Positions 10,261 through 22,160 of a stretch of DNA of 64,000 bases are shown piece by piece. The notes beneath the pieces were generated by a model. That model saw only the letters and a program-made list of their open reading frames with translations. It ran no database searches and had not been told where the DNA came from. Made by a program: the position numbers and the translations under genes. The stretch's first letter is position 1; every line of letters begins with the position of its first letter. Source of the stretch: Nephrocerus scutellatus (Eukaryota; Arthropoda; Insecta; Diptera; Pipunculidae); NCBI GenBank assembly GCA_947095585.1, contig OX352761.1, positions 138,352,277 to 138,416,276 of the forward strand. Direction: 5' to 3'.

Positions 10261-13200
10261 TATGAAAAAGGTTGTTTGTTGTTTCAATAATGTACTTTTT
10301 AAACAATTATAATAACAACAATATGAAATGATTAAAAAAATTGAATGTAACTCCTTAAAAAGTTTGCTTTTTAAAACTACTTCATTTTAAATACTAAAAT
10401 TTAAAAACTATTTAACCGCAATAGCTTTGTATTCAGTTGAACAATAAGTAACTTCAAACTTTTTATTTTTCATATACAATTGACTGAATAAATACAAAAT
10501 ATATTGAAAGTGCTAACAACAAACTTTTCTCTTCCATATCCATTAGTAACACTTTCATGACAGTACATTTCTAGTTGAACAAAAACCCAACATCCACGTA
10601 CTTGTACGATTGTTGTTTTTGTTAAAAAATAAAAACTTTCGCACATGCCTCCAATGCCACTAATGAAAATGTATGGCCACTTGACGATCGACGCATATTC
10701 TCCGACTTTCAATAGGGAAAATTTATTTTAAAATATTTGAGAGAAGAATTGACGGGTTTTCTTGAGCACCCTCTGGAGGGCGTTAAATATAAATTTTTTT
10801 ACACACATTCGCATACTGAAACAAACATAGAAAATTCAGTAATAAAGCAACAACTCTCAGACCTACGATCTACCAGCAGTAATAGATTGAGTAGGATAGG
10901 GAAGAAGTATTTGATTGAAAATGTTCCAATCGTGAAGGCCTCTTGGACTACCATCACCATTAGAAAAAAATCTTTAAAGCTTTCAAATGCCAAATGCCAC
11001 TTGCTGCTTAGACAGAGCCATTAATCGGATATTAAATAATTGTACATTGTGCGGCCATCGGAGAATTGCACTTCAATTGACTTGCATTCTCAATTGCTTT
11101 TAACTTTAATAGTACATTATCTGAATTCATATTTACTGTGTTTATACGGGAGTATTCCCGCTGACTTCTGCTGGAAACTTATTATCATCAACATATTTCG
11201 CTCTTCAATAGGAGTCCGGTTTTGGTCTCATACTTTTGAAAGTAGCTGTAGAAGAGGCTTTGTTATTATTGAGTTTATCCTTGTCAAATGTTCGCCTTTT
11301 CAGGAAGTATTAGAAAATTAATTACCTTGATGTTGTGAAATAGGCGTTCTAAAAACCCAAGAAGGAAGGAATTAAATTCCTGCCATTAAAACCAAAATCT
11401 GACTGTTGGAGTGAGATATGAGACAAGAATATTAACAAATAATGATGTCAATTTTCTACAGCAGACACATAATATATTTCTACCGCGCTGAAGACGACGG
11501 TCGGAATTTGTTCCATACTTTTAAACTTGATGATGGAGTGACAATAGCATCACGATCGACTCAGCTGGAGAGACTCGTAATAGTATCGCCCAGACGGATA
11601 TCTAAACTTATTCGAATAGTATACACGTTCCCAAGGGGAACGAAACAACAAAATATCGAAATCAACCTTCTACCGCATTCTCATTTGTAACATGATTTTC
11701 TTGGTAGTTTCCTTGAAGAAAAGCTCTCCTCCAGCGCTGCATCATCAACAACAGCTGCAGAAAAATAAAGGCATCCCGCGGGTTATGTTAATCGATTTTC
11801 ACTGCCACATTGCCATCGGCAGCAACATCAGAGGAGCCTAACCCGTACCGGAATAGAATCCCGCCACAACTCTGTCTGCTTGATGAGATTTTTCACACAC
11901 TTGGTGGCTGTCAAAACCTACCACATCGCTCGTTTACAGCGCTACAACCATTAGAATGACAAAAAAATAATTTTATGGAAATTTTATGCCATAGGAAGAG
12001 GCTGAAAATGCCACACCCAAGGTCACACACGTCCAATGCATAACACACATTCCTTAAGCGATTATGCTGAATACGTGCTGCGGTGTGCTATGCTGTTGTA
12101 CCGAGCAAGGCCAAGTGGGCGATGGAGTTGAAAAGGTGCTCTAGATACTTGCCATTGCTTCATTTCAGGCCGCCATTCTGTGTATGGAAACTGTGATCGC
12201 TTGCATTTCCGACTACCCACTCTCGATGCTGCGATTTGCGACCGAGTTCCTTTTCCCGCATAGTTCCATAGTTTGTCAAGAGACAAGCATCCAGAAATCA
12301 CATTCTTTATGTGCACTGACACAGTAGGTCAGGTTCCGCCACTGCAACTACGAAGTTATATATGGCAAATGATATGAAACACTTTCTATAGTTTCAACGG
12401 ATAATAATGTTGATGCTGATGGGATATGAGAGAGGTCTTACCTGGATAGCGCTTCGTATCTTTGGATAGATACATATGCCAGCGACTGATTTATAATAGC
12501 TCTCCTGAGTAAAGAATTAACTCTATTTTTATTTTCTCTTTTTCTTGACAACTGAGGCTTAGCTGGATTTGTGTGTGTTGAAGCTTTTATCCTGATTGCA
12601 ATTTTCGTTACTTACATGGTATTCCGGTTGAACCATATTATTAATTTTTTAATTTGAAAGCTCTCAACCGTTGTTGCGTAGAAAATTTCCGACTAAAATA
12701 CAAAGAGCTAAAGGGTAGAACTCTGTTCTTTACTCATTTCAAACTCTGTTTAGTGGATTCAATTACCATGATAACTCTCATTCGTCATTTGTAAAGTAAG
12801 AAAAACATATTTTTTATTTTCATTATTTAGTTGTATCTATATACAACTCACGGTTCACTCCACTTTGGGTTTGGTGGAAAATTTTATCCACCAGTAACAT
12901 GACAGAAACACGTGGTACAGAAACAGTGTGCTGCACTACTCGTATTCTTAAATGTTTTAATTTCGCTGATGTTGTTGTCAATGTCGCAGCTCACCACATC
13001 AGTAATCCTTTGACACATGCAATAATTCAATTGTGCCAACTACATCAACAACTATATAAATTAAGATTGATGATCTCTACCCGCCCTGATGGTGCTGCGG
13101 GTCGATGTAGTGAATTTGAGTGAATTTGAGAGCAGCATGTCGCCGAGTGTATGTGTATCGCAGAGGAGTCGTCTTAAATCTTTCATGTTTAGTCTTAAAT

Positions 13201-13457
13201 GTCAAATAAATATTGTCGAATGAAAAATGATTCGACAGCAAAGGCGACAACGCTGCCGGAGACGATAAATAGATTTTCTCTTCTGAGGCACACTCGCATA
13301 TAGGAGATACTCCGTTGGCACTTTGCGAAATCGGCAAACATGATGTATCCTGTCATACAGGACGATTATAGTAATGAAGATATATGACATTTTTTTCAGT
13401 AAACACAAGCACACACACACAAGTACACATTTTTCCATTGCAAAAAATACAGTTTTG
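10261..13457. other. No recognisable gene
   Basis: About 3.2 kb of AT-rich sequence. Frames at 10737-11024 (+), 11442-11690 (+) and 12062-12322 (-) show no motif I know. A short CA repeat lies at about 13408-13420. I see no TE terminus or RNA gene. Confidence 0.4.
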
Positions 13458-13717
13458 CGTTCAAAAGCGTTTGTTAATTGGTAAATAGGCCCAGTTCCAT
13501 ATAATTAGTCGCCATACAGCCTTTCTGAGAAGTCCTAGTAAGTGATATGTTATATCAACTTATCATCTAAGGAAATATTATATTATATATTTTCGTTCAA
13601 AAGCGTTTGTAAATTGGTAAATAGGCCCAGTTCCATATAATTAGACGCCATACAGCCTTTCTGAGAAGTCCTAGTAAGTGATATGTTATATCAACTTATC
13701 ATCTGAGGAAATATTGT
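13458..13717 (+). repeat. 136-bp direct tandem duplication
   Basis: The unit starting CGTTCAAAAGCGTTTGT at 13458 recurs at 13594, giving a period of 136 bp. Shared landmarks are ATTGGTAAATAGGCCCAG, ATACAGCCTTTCTGAGAAGT, CCTAGTAAGTGATATG and ATATCAACTTATCATCT.AG. I see only a few mismatches over about 120 bp (for example TTAGTCGCC against TTAGACGCC). The two units are joined by an AT-rich ATATTATATTATATATTTT linker. Low divergence suggests a recent duplication. No coding or TE identity is seen. Confidence 0.85.
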
Positions 13718-14529
13718 CAAGAGTCACCACAGATAGTTTCAATACTCGATTGTAGAATACACCATCAAAAGCCCTATGGACTTATTGGAACCGATAAATG
13801 TCTTTTCTTACAATGTGTTTTTGAACCAAACTCACTTATGCGTTGAAGTTTATAAGTGTTCCGTTGAGAAAATCCCTTTAATGGCACGACCGAACCCATA
13901 CCACTCTCTGCTCGGCCTTACAGTAAGGTTTACTTTGCTCTTTGGAACTTTGCTATAAAAGCATTTAAAATGACTCAGTCAAACAATGAAAAACCTAAAT
14001 GTGAATGGCTTTCAACTTTTGGGCGGATATAGAGTAGTAGGTGTAGAATAGATCTGGGCGTGGTCAACAGAGAATTAATGCAAAATGAATTGCAGTGTTG
14101 CATAAAATTTCAAAGCATGCTCTGCGAGAGTAATAACATAACTCATTAAGCTTATATTATGTTCCAACCAAAGAAGACACAACCAAGAAGAAAAAACAGA
14201 CATGTTCTTCAGATTTTATGAAACTAATCCGCCCTTTTTCAGAGCAAATCCAGACGATAACGATGTAGATAAAATATGAATGTGTGCTAGGGCAGGATAC
14301 GTTACTGAAGTACGAGTATGTAAACTCAAAACAGAATCTGAATTTTGTTTAACGCATACATACACACAAGTGCCTACTGGAAAAAAGCAACTTTATAAAG
14401 TCATTTTTTTGTTAACTTGAAGACATTTTAAAACCACTGACAGTAATTGCAACGATCTTTGAAGTGTTAAGTTCAGTGTGTTATTATTTTTTTACACATA
14501 AAAACTTAAAATGTTAAAAAGAATTTTAA
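13718..14529. other. No recognisable gene
   Basis: AT-rich sequence. The only frame above 60 codons ends at 13958 and is not recognisable. The right end abuts the LINE C fragment. Confidence 0.4.
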
Positions 14530-16215
14530 GTAAACCCCATTTGAACGCTAACGCCTTTCGGAGAAGCAACCTCCAAAGAATTAATCACAATTAATAGTTC
14601 ACCAACTAAACCCCTTAAGCCCATTCAACACGCATATCAGACTGGCAAATCAACTGAAACAGCACTACATGAGCTGACAACCGAAATCGAAGATACAATT
14701 CGAAGCAAGTAAATGTTACTATGCACCTTCATTTATAAAACCTCTATCAAAAGCATGCTAAAAAGCACGAAAATGCAGGCCCCGTTCGGTGACGAAACCA
14801 TCACAATAGCGGCAACTAGAGGCTGCCACAATGAGGTGTCTTCTCGCCCATTCTGTGGCTATTAGTGATGGACCAGTTACTTGACAGGCTAAAGATTAAG
14901 GGATTAGCAATCATTAGCTATGCAAACGACTAACAGAAAGGATGCAGTTTGTTCTTAAGCTCGGGAAAGACCAGTGCAGAGAGGTTGGCTTAAACGTCAA
15001 TCCAGAAAAGATAGTCTGCACACTTTTCAGAAAAAGGCAAAAAATAACGCTTCCACCACTACACCAAGGCAAAACCCCTAAATTAATTCCAGAAGGGAAC
15101 GTGTTTGATAAAAACTGACATGGAACCCCCACATATCATATATTACTAACAAAGCTAACAAAGCTTACTTTACCTGCCAGCGCATGTTTAAGAAAACGTG
15201 AGGATTAAACCCACAAATTACCTTATGGCTATAGCAAAACTCAAGGTGGCCAAAAACACAGCAAACAACGACACGCTCAAAACTGAACAAAATACAAAGA
15301 CTAGTTTGTCTAAGTGCAACGGGTGCAGTAAAGACCTGCCCAACGGCGGCTATGGAAAAACTTCTGGTGCACATATATATCAAAAGCGAGGCTGGATCAA
15401 GAGACATCAAACTAAGAATACTCAATCAAATTAAATTAAAAAGACCAGGACACACCAAGATCGTAACCAACATAAAATTGAAAAATGAAACTGGCCAACC
15501 ATCTGCCTTAATGATAAAAACAACTCATTCCCAAAGGAATTTCTCTATAAAAATACCCGAACGAAATCAAGTTGAAAACATTATAAGCACCCATCCACAC
15601 CATGCATCCATCTGGTACACAGACAGATCAAAACAAATACAGGAACCGGAGCAGGGGGTTTCAGACCTAGAACCACTTAAAAGAACTGGCCAAAACAAAC
15701 CAAATCACTCTAATGTGGTATACCGGGCACTCAGGCATATCAGGAAACGTGGCAGTCGTTCTCTGTGCAAGAGAAGGAGGAGAAAGAGCCTGCCATCGAA
15801 GCGGAAGGGGTGTCATAGACTGGGATGAGACTGGCCAAAAAGCTTCTGAAATAAAACATAAGTCATATGGTAGGTCCCTCAAACTGGACCGCCAAACACT
15901 AAGAACACTAGTCTGGTAATTGACAGGACACGGCCATCTCTTGGAAATGGGTAAATCCCATTCGGTTTGCTGCCGATTTTGCAACGAGGCAAAGGAAACA
16001 TCAGACCACATACTTTTCATATGTGCAGCCCTCACCAGGAAAAGAATAAAACATTTCAAGGCTCATACAGTTCTCTCGCCAAATGCCAAACCAATTGGAT
16101 TCGCAGACGTGGTGGCGTTTACAATGGAACTGTTTACAAAGGGATGCACAATAGACCTCAAGGTCTTAGCGCACAAGGCTTTACAGCTCCACATATAAAT
16201 AATAATAATAATAAT
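14530..16215 (+). mobile_element. LINE C fragment 2 (Loa/I-like, RT + RNase H + zinc knuckle)
   Basis: This is the second, better preserved copy of the family at 2980-4290. RT pieces are HAYQTGKSTETALHELTTEI (about 14620-14690), then after a deletion ITIAATRGC and ISYA-like remnants (about 14810-14930), and KANKAYFTCQRMFKKT with GLNPQITLWL (about 15150-15230). KLNKIQRLVCLSATGAVKT follows. The RNase H begins with WYTDRSK (normally YTDGSK) near 15612 and continues with WYTGHSGISGN near 15715. The C-terminal part reads LTGHGHLLEMGKSHS and a CRFCN...H..FIC zinc-knuckle-like motif (15920-16030). The copy ends in a TAA repeat at 16199-16215, as I-type LINEs do. Internal deletion, frameshifts and stops make it inactive. 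Confidence 0.85.
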
Positions 16216-18361
16216 CACCAACTGTCATCTTTTGCGCCAAAATGTTACCAAACTTCCTGCTAAAGCATGAAACAGAATTAAAGTAAAGAAGCGCAAACAT
16301 TTTTCCAAATAAATAAATAATTTTGTTTGTTTTTGTACAAATCATTACTTATTGTCTCAGCAAGCAAGGATCTCCTCTACTTCGCAGGAAAGTCTTTCGA
16401 AAGGATTAACACAAATGTGTCGACTAATGCCGAAAGAAGAACAACGAGGAGCAGATATAAACCGCCGCGCAAACAACGAAATACAGACAGAAAAGTATTA
16501 AAGCCGCTAGGGAATGAAACCTATCGGCATGAGCTGGGTAATTAAGAAAATTACATTTTTACTGATAATTTGCAGCATTACCCGCCACTAAGACTAACGG
16601 TTGTATGTCGACAACGATGGCAGCAATGCGATGAGCTTATACGATTATCTCCCTGTCGTCGAGTGAGACCTTACTGAATTAACGTCTTGAGATTTCTGGG
16701 AAAAATACAATAAACAGAGTCGGGAGCAATTTTAGTGAGGAAGAGAATAAAGTGTGCCGTTCCTGTGCACTACACTTAGATATTGAATTGATTCACTGAA
16801 GCGGCTTCAAAGGTGGCTAAATTCAGTGGAGGTGTGGGTTTCTAAATGAGTGCAACACTCTATGAATGAGGAATTATATGAATTAAGGGTGACAAGCTAA
16901 ACAACACATAGGAAGTAGGTATACTACACATTGTACCAAAATGCTTAGCATGTACAAGCTCAAGTCCAAACTAAAGCCACCTTTTAGGTGAATTGCAAAT
17001 TCTTTCATCAGGATTCAGGTGTATTAATGCATCTCTTTTAACTCAATTCCGATTTTAATAGAAAATAGTTCGCAATTTATTTTAATGGAATCGCATTTGT
17101 ATACGTGCCCATAAGGTGAACATAATGAAAAGAATTAATCTCTTTTCGATTCCGGGTACCTTCTTATATAGTCCGTCTTCCTGTTTAATCTATATCGTGC
17201 TTTTTTCGTCTGAAGTTTTCCGTTTTAATTAATTAAAATTATTGTGTAACTCATGTTATACGACAGACAGACTGCCGCTTTTCCAGCAAATTAAAAAATT
17301 ACACAAATACGAGGAAGTTGTTCCGCAGGACGCGGTACTTAATCGAAATAGTTACAGGATTTTGTTGAAAAGGAAAACAGGAAGAACATCCAAGGAAGAA
17401 AGAATTAACTCATTTTTTCCTGTTAGTCTATTGTAAGTGGACAATTTGTTTTAATTAGGGCGCTTTAGATGAAAGGATGAAACTTCGAAGGACCGTTGCT
17501 TATTTCACAAGCAAATTCAATAAATTTTAAAATTGCCAAAGGGATCAAGATTAGTGTACGAGTACAATTTAATATAACTCAGCGATGCTAGGGAGATAAG
17601 ATATTTATTTCCGCATTTTGTCCGAAATAATTGAATGTTATGCATAATAATTTTTCATAAAAATTATTTTCCCAAGAATTTGTGGGATATCACGATCTAA
17701 CTCTTTAGTACATTGGATAAGCAGATAGTTGTGTGTGTTCGTTCGGTTGTGTGAGGAAACGAAAAATCCGACCAAAAATTATGAAGAAAAAAAGTAATAA
17801 AAACGGAATGCCCGTTTTCACAGAGCTCTGCGATGTCTGCTCGCTTTCCGAATAAAAGAAAAAGGACATCAGCTAACAACATATATTAGCATACGATGTA
17901 GCTTTTTACATATTTTATATGACATTTTTAAAAATACAGGGTATTTTGTTATTTTCAATTATTAAAACTGTTTGCTGGGTATTTTTATGTGGCAGAGTCG
18001 GTGTTGTTTTGATAGTTAAGTAAACTATCATACAGTGGTAAGCTTTTATATTGGGTTTTGTGCTCGTATGCTTGATAAAAAAGTGAAAAATAACATTTCG
18101 AATGCGATTCGGTTTTTTAAGCGTTTAGCTTTTCCATTTAGTGTTTTCTGATACGGTGCTCAGATTGAGTGACTTAGTACTCTTTCAGGCATTTACAGCA
18201 TTCCCAAAATGTCTTTTATTGTTAGTTGACACTTTAATCTTGTTGAGAAGAATGGAAGTATTTAAGAAGATCTTCTGAGGCATAAGACCTTTTGGTGGAA
18301 TGGAATGCGTGGAAATTGTCAACATTTGATCAGATTTTTGTCCTCAGTCCTTATCCTTAGT
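16216..18361. other. No recognisable gene
   Basis: AT-rich sequence of about 2.1 kb. Short frames at 16327-16545 and 17242-17436 (+) are lysine/arginine-rich but unrecognised. I see no repeats or RNA genes. Confidence 0.4.
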
Positions 18362-19495
18362 CAGACTTTAAAGCTGCCTATGATAGCATAACCAGAGTAA
18401 AAATCTATAAAGCTTTACAATTTAATGACTATAACATGGTCTGAAATGTGGATAGTCTAGCCCAGGTGTTCTTAAATATTTCTTCTCGCGACCCACTTTT
18501 TCAGTTGAAGCATTTTGGCGACCGCACTTGTTTTAAAAATGCAAATAAAAAAGAACATTTAACAACAACACAAAAACAAAATATGTATTTTTAGGACTCC
18601 CTTTTTTTGTTCTTGTTAGGAGTTGTTGCAAAATACAATGACCTTATGTAAAAATTTTAGGCAAAGTAAATTTATGTTTTGTGTTGTTTCCTAAAATGTA
18701 TTCTATTGCTGTCCTGATATGAAATCTTCCAGTAATGTTAACATTTACACTTATCGATCTTTCCAATATGAGAGGAAATTATAAATTATAATACATTATT
18801 CACATTATGTGGGTTGTTCTTCAGTCATCCTGACAAAGCTGCATCCCTGAGCATGGTGATCAACAGAACCTCGTATCTGTTTGCTGCCTTTTCATAAGGT
18901 TTCTTACAGTTACAACCTCTTTCAAAACTTTATATGGAGAATTTTTTAACTTCTAAGAATCACACAATGTGTGAATTTAGTATCTAAAGTTTTGGACAGA
19001 AGTCCATTTAAATTTTCCGTCATTTCTGCCGCTCAGTCACTGTGAACCCTAATACAATTTTCCCAAGACTAATGATTACGACCCCAATATAATATCTTGC
19101 GACCCCATTTTGGGTCGCGCGCACTAGTTTAAATACCACTGGTCTAGCCTACGTCCTATTCAACCTGACGTTGGGGAAAGCGGTCCAAGTCCCTGATATA
19201 ACGGAGATAAGTCCATCCAGAAACCAGCTAACGTGAGCGATTAGTAGAAAACCAAGTGCTCTACAAGAAGCTTTTATCAAGATCGAGCGGGTGGAACAAA
19301 ATTTGGGCTGGACATAATTGACAATAAAACAAAGTACATGGTATCCTAATCTGCGAGCAGAAGAAACGACATTGGTCCCTTAATAAATATAGTGGAGTGC
19401 GAATTTGAATTGGTGCACTTCTTTAACTATCTCGGGTAAACTGTAGCAGCCGATAATGGAACCAGAAATACGCGATTTAAGGGAATTAGGCTCGT
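18362..19495 (+). mobile_element. LINE A fragment 2, split by a hAT insertion
   Basis: The left part reads DFKAAYDSITRVKIYKAL (18364-18417), the RT motif A region. After removing the hAT element and one copy of its target duplication, the frame continues across the junction as GDSLA then YVLFNLTLGKAVQ. It goes on to KPSALQEAFIKIERV, EQNLGWT, a LRAEETTLVP stretch and the C-terminal ANLNWC..LTISG..VAADNG. The same segments in the same order are read in the minus-strand copy at 181-1056, placing both in one family. The usual YADD box is lost between the LGKAVQ and SALQEAF segments. The LINE was already present when the hAT inserted. It is inactive. Confidence 0.82.
18463..19141. mobile_element. 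hAT-type non-autonomous element with 8-bp TSD
   Basis: The 679-bp element is flanked by a perfect 8-bp direct repeat GTCTAGCC (18455-18462 and 19142-19149). The termini are imperfect inverted repeats. The left end is CAGGTGTTCTTAAATATTTC followed by TTCTCGCGACCCA. The right end, on minus, is CAGTGGTATTTAAACTAGTG followed by CGCGCGACCCA. CAG.G termini, a GCGACCC subterminal motif and an 8-bp duplication define the hAT superfamily. A local hairpin, GCGACCCC..TTTTGGGTCGC, lies just inside the right end. No transposase motif is readable inside, so it is a deletion derivative or MITE-like element. Its insertion point interrupts LINE A between GDSLA and YVLFN. Confidence 0.9.
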
Positions 19496-19649
19496 TACGG
19501 TATTGTGGGCAGAATACCTAGCTCGCATTAGCGTATTCTGGAAATTTCTTTTTTGTGTGTACCTACTGGCGACAAAGAACCCAGTATCTTATACGTTAAG
19601 GTGTCGTAAATATATAAACAATACAAAAACAACCCATAAAAATTTTTCA

Positions 19650-19862
19650 TATAAAATCTCTAATCGGAGATACACATTTGTACAAAATTTGAAGAAAATC
19701 GGGTTATTTATATGGGAATCCTGAGGCCCGATCATTAACAAAAAATGTTGCCATCGTAGATACATATGTGTGCAAAGTTTGAATATAATCAGGCTATAGA
19801 AAGAGGGTTAAAAACTGATCCAAAGACTTCACCAGTCAGCTACAGACGGGCACGCAAAAATG
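19650..19862 (+). repeat. Unclassified interspersed repeat, copy 2
   Basis: Two units can be read: TCGGAGATACACATTTGT..AAATTTGAAGAAAATCGGG at 19664, and TCGTAGATACATATGTGTG..AAGTTTGAATATAATCAGG at 19754, 90 bp apart. They are followed by GAGGGTTAAAAACTGATCCA and CCAGTCAGCTACAGACGGGC then ACGC. The order of these landmarks is the same as in the copy at 43150-43560. It is strongly decayed and the family is not recognised. Confidence 0.55.
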
Positions 19863-21505
19863 TTAAAGAGCATTTCAAAATACCAAAAATTAATTGCAAA
19901 TTGTCTGTATTGGTAGCATTTGTTGCTAGCACTAAAGTAATTTAATTTTTTGTAACAATGCGTATTTAACTTTTGAGCGCAACTCCAAAGGATAGCTTAA
20001 CTGTGTAAGAAATTTCATTACGCTTAAAGCAACCTGAACATTTTGCCCGCTAAACGCTAAGCAATTTAAAAGTTTTAAATGTTTCCAACAAACTTTCAAC
20101 AAAGCGCACCCATCTAAAATTCTATCGAAAGCTTCGCTAGTAAACGGATAGAAGCAGAAACATAGCAAACTAGCATCTCAGTACAGTGAACTATCTAGTA
20201 CATTACATAGAGCTACTCTATGGAATTTTAACTTCAGCAAATGAAAAGACAATAAAATGTGCGTCGTTTTAAGTTAACCTTCTGTTTTGGCCGTTCGATC
20301 TCAATTAAAAAGAAAGAAATTCTCTCATTAAAGAAAACTGAAATTCTAGTTAAACGACTTCACAGACGAAGTGCGATTGAATAGTTTCACAAGGACCACC
20401 TGTAGAGATAAGAAAATTTGCATAACTAAATTGTTTTAATATTAGTAGTTTTTTCGCCTATTAACAACCAATCAAGTTTGTTCCATGAATGAGAAATATT
20501 TGCTTTGCCTGCACCAACATAAGAGTGTGTTTATTTGTAGAACAATGCAATAAATTGTCGAGTAGATATTGCTTGGAATAATTAAGTTTTAGCCAGAGGG
20601 AGTACGTACAACTAACTTCCAGTTCGAAATTTGAAACACAAATTTTAGATACAGGCCACAAATACGAGTACTCATTGTGCTTTTGGTGTTGGGGAAATTA
20701 TCGAAGTGGCTTCCTAGTCAGTCGTTGTATATAAGTTCCTGCTCCTCCTTTCTAGCAAACGAGTGGTCAATTATCGTGTCTCACAAGCGGTCACCGGCAA
20801 AAATGCTTAAGTGTATTTCCAATCGAAGTGTGGGTTGTGAGCATTTTCTACTTTAGTTTCTTTAGTTGGACACACAACGACGAAACTTTATTCGAATTTT
20901 CATTTACAAGATAAACAAAACAAATTTAGCAATTATTATAAATATATGTATGTACTCGTATATACATGATGTACAAACACTAAAAGTTTTGGTTTCTGCT
21001 TTCTGCTAACGAGTCAACAAATTTGATGTTGAGACCGGTGTCGTAGTTTATGATAACGATAAAGTACAAGAACCCTAAGTAAATAGGTATAGACGAATTA
21101 ATTTTCAAAATTGTCAGCATATATTAGTAATTGCTGGATGCACACATTCAAGTGAAGTATCGAAATTGCCTGTAATTTGTGAAAATCGCAACTGCTGCGC
21201 TAAAACACACTTGGGAAAATGAAATCTAAAAAATATTGTTATTATATTCAGTTTATCTGAAGTACTTTCCAGGCTTAGTACATTTAACTCTACGCTTCTT
21301 GTAAAATTAAAGGCAATTAGAAAAGGACTTAAGTAACGAAAACCAAGGCCGATGAATTGATTTCGATTATTATTCACAGAATCTAAATCTATTGTTTCAA
21401 TTACACTCACTACATCAGTATCTCTCGTACTTAAAAGCTGAGTGTAGATGATTAGGGTATGTTGTGACTGAAAGATGTGAGATTTTAATTGCAATCGAAA
21501 AGAAA
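19863..21505. other. No recognisable gene
   Basis: AT-rich sequence. A TATATAAG at 20728 lies upstream of an ATG in good context at 20803, but no exon structure follows. I see no TE or RNA gene. Confidence 0.4.
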
Positions 21506-22160
21506 CATCATCATATTTGTCTCTATAACGGGTGTCCAGTCCTGGCCTCCCGCGAAAAATCAAAATCTCTACATCGGTCCAATTTCGAGCCAATGTCATC
21601 CAGTTTGCCATCCCTAAACTCTGGGCGTCCTGGTCTACGCCATCTTTCCAGCGTAGGCTTGGCCGGCCTTGCTGTCGTGTTCCATAAATCCTACCGCAAA
21701 GGACTTTCCGAGCAGGATCCTCTTCGCTCATGCAAGCTAGGTGTCCTGCCCACCGGAGCCTACCGACTTACTCTCCCGGCATTTAGGGCGAGTCCTATCG
21801 CTTTACCCTTGTAGTTTTTTCTGGTCTCTTCGTGGCGAAGGGCAGCCGTGTTAACTCGAATCTGATTCGCGTCAACACTCTTTTGTGATGATGCAATCCG
21901 CTCTCGGAGAACCATACCATACCATACGGAGATCGGTAGGTTTCATTCTTTTGGTGCCTTGAAACCCCACCGCAAGCAGCACATAATGTATTGCATAACA
22001 GCTCTAACATATGTCATATTCTGATTTTTGTAAGATACCATTCTACGTCCACTGCATCTCTTAGATTGCTGTTATGTCAGCATTATATTTGGATAGGGTA
22101 TCCGCTAGCTGCTGTGCAGCTTTAGCTCGATACAGTGAGCGTACGTTCCATGAGAAAATT
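21506..22160 (-). mobile_element. LINE A fragment 3 (endonuclease start joined to 3' end)
   Basis: On minus the element starts with the APE-type endonuclease: FSWNVRSLYRAKAAQQLADT then LSKYNADITAI, EMQWT and NGILQKSEYDICYSCY (about 21990-22160). After a deletion it continues with DANQIRVNTAALRHEET and LALNAG (about 21785-21875). That segment also appears in the copy at 54487, where it lies between endonuclease and RT. From there the sequence jumps straight to the 3' end: MSEEDPARKVLCGRIYGTRQ, GRPSLRWKDGVDQDAQSLG, ANWMTLARNW, then the ATC-repeat tail at 21506-21516. The whole RT domain is missing. The open frame 21114-21731 runs through this end into unrelated DNA. Confidence 0.87.

Noticed and set aside
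20721..20860. TATATAAG, then an ATG in good fly context, suggestive of a short first exon as in cuticle genes
   Set aside because: The possible short intron leads only to a frame of about 18 codons. No signal peptide or chitin-binding sequence follows and no initiator sits at the right distance.
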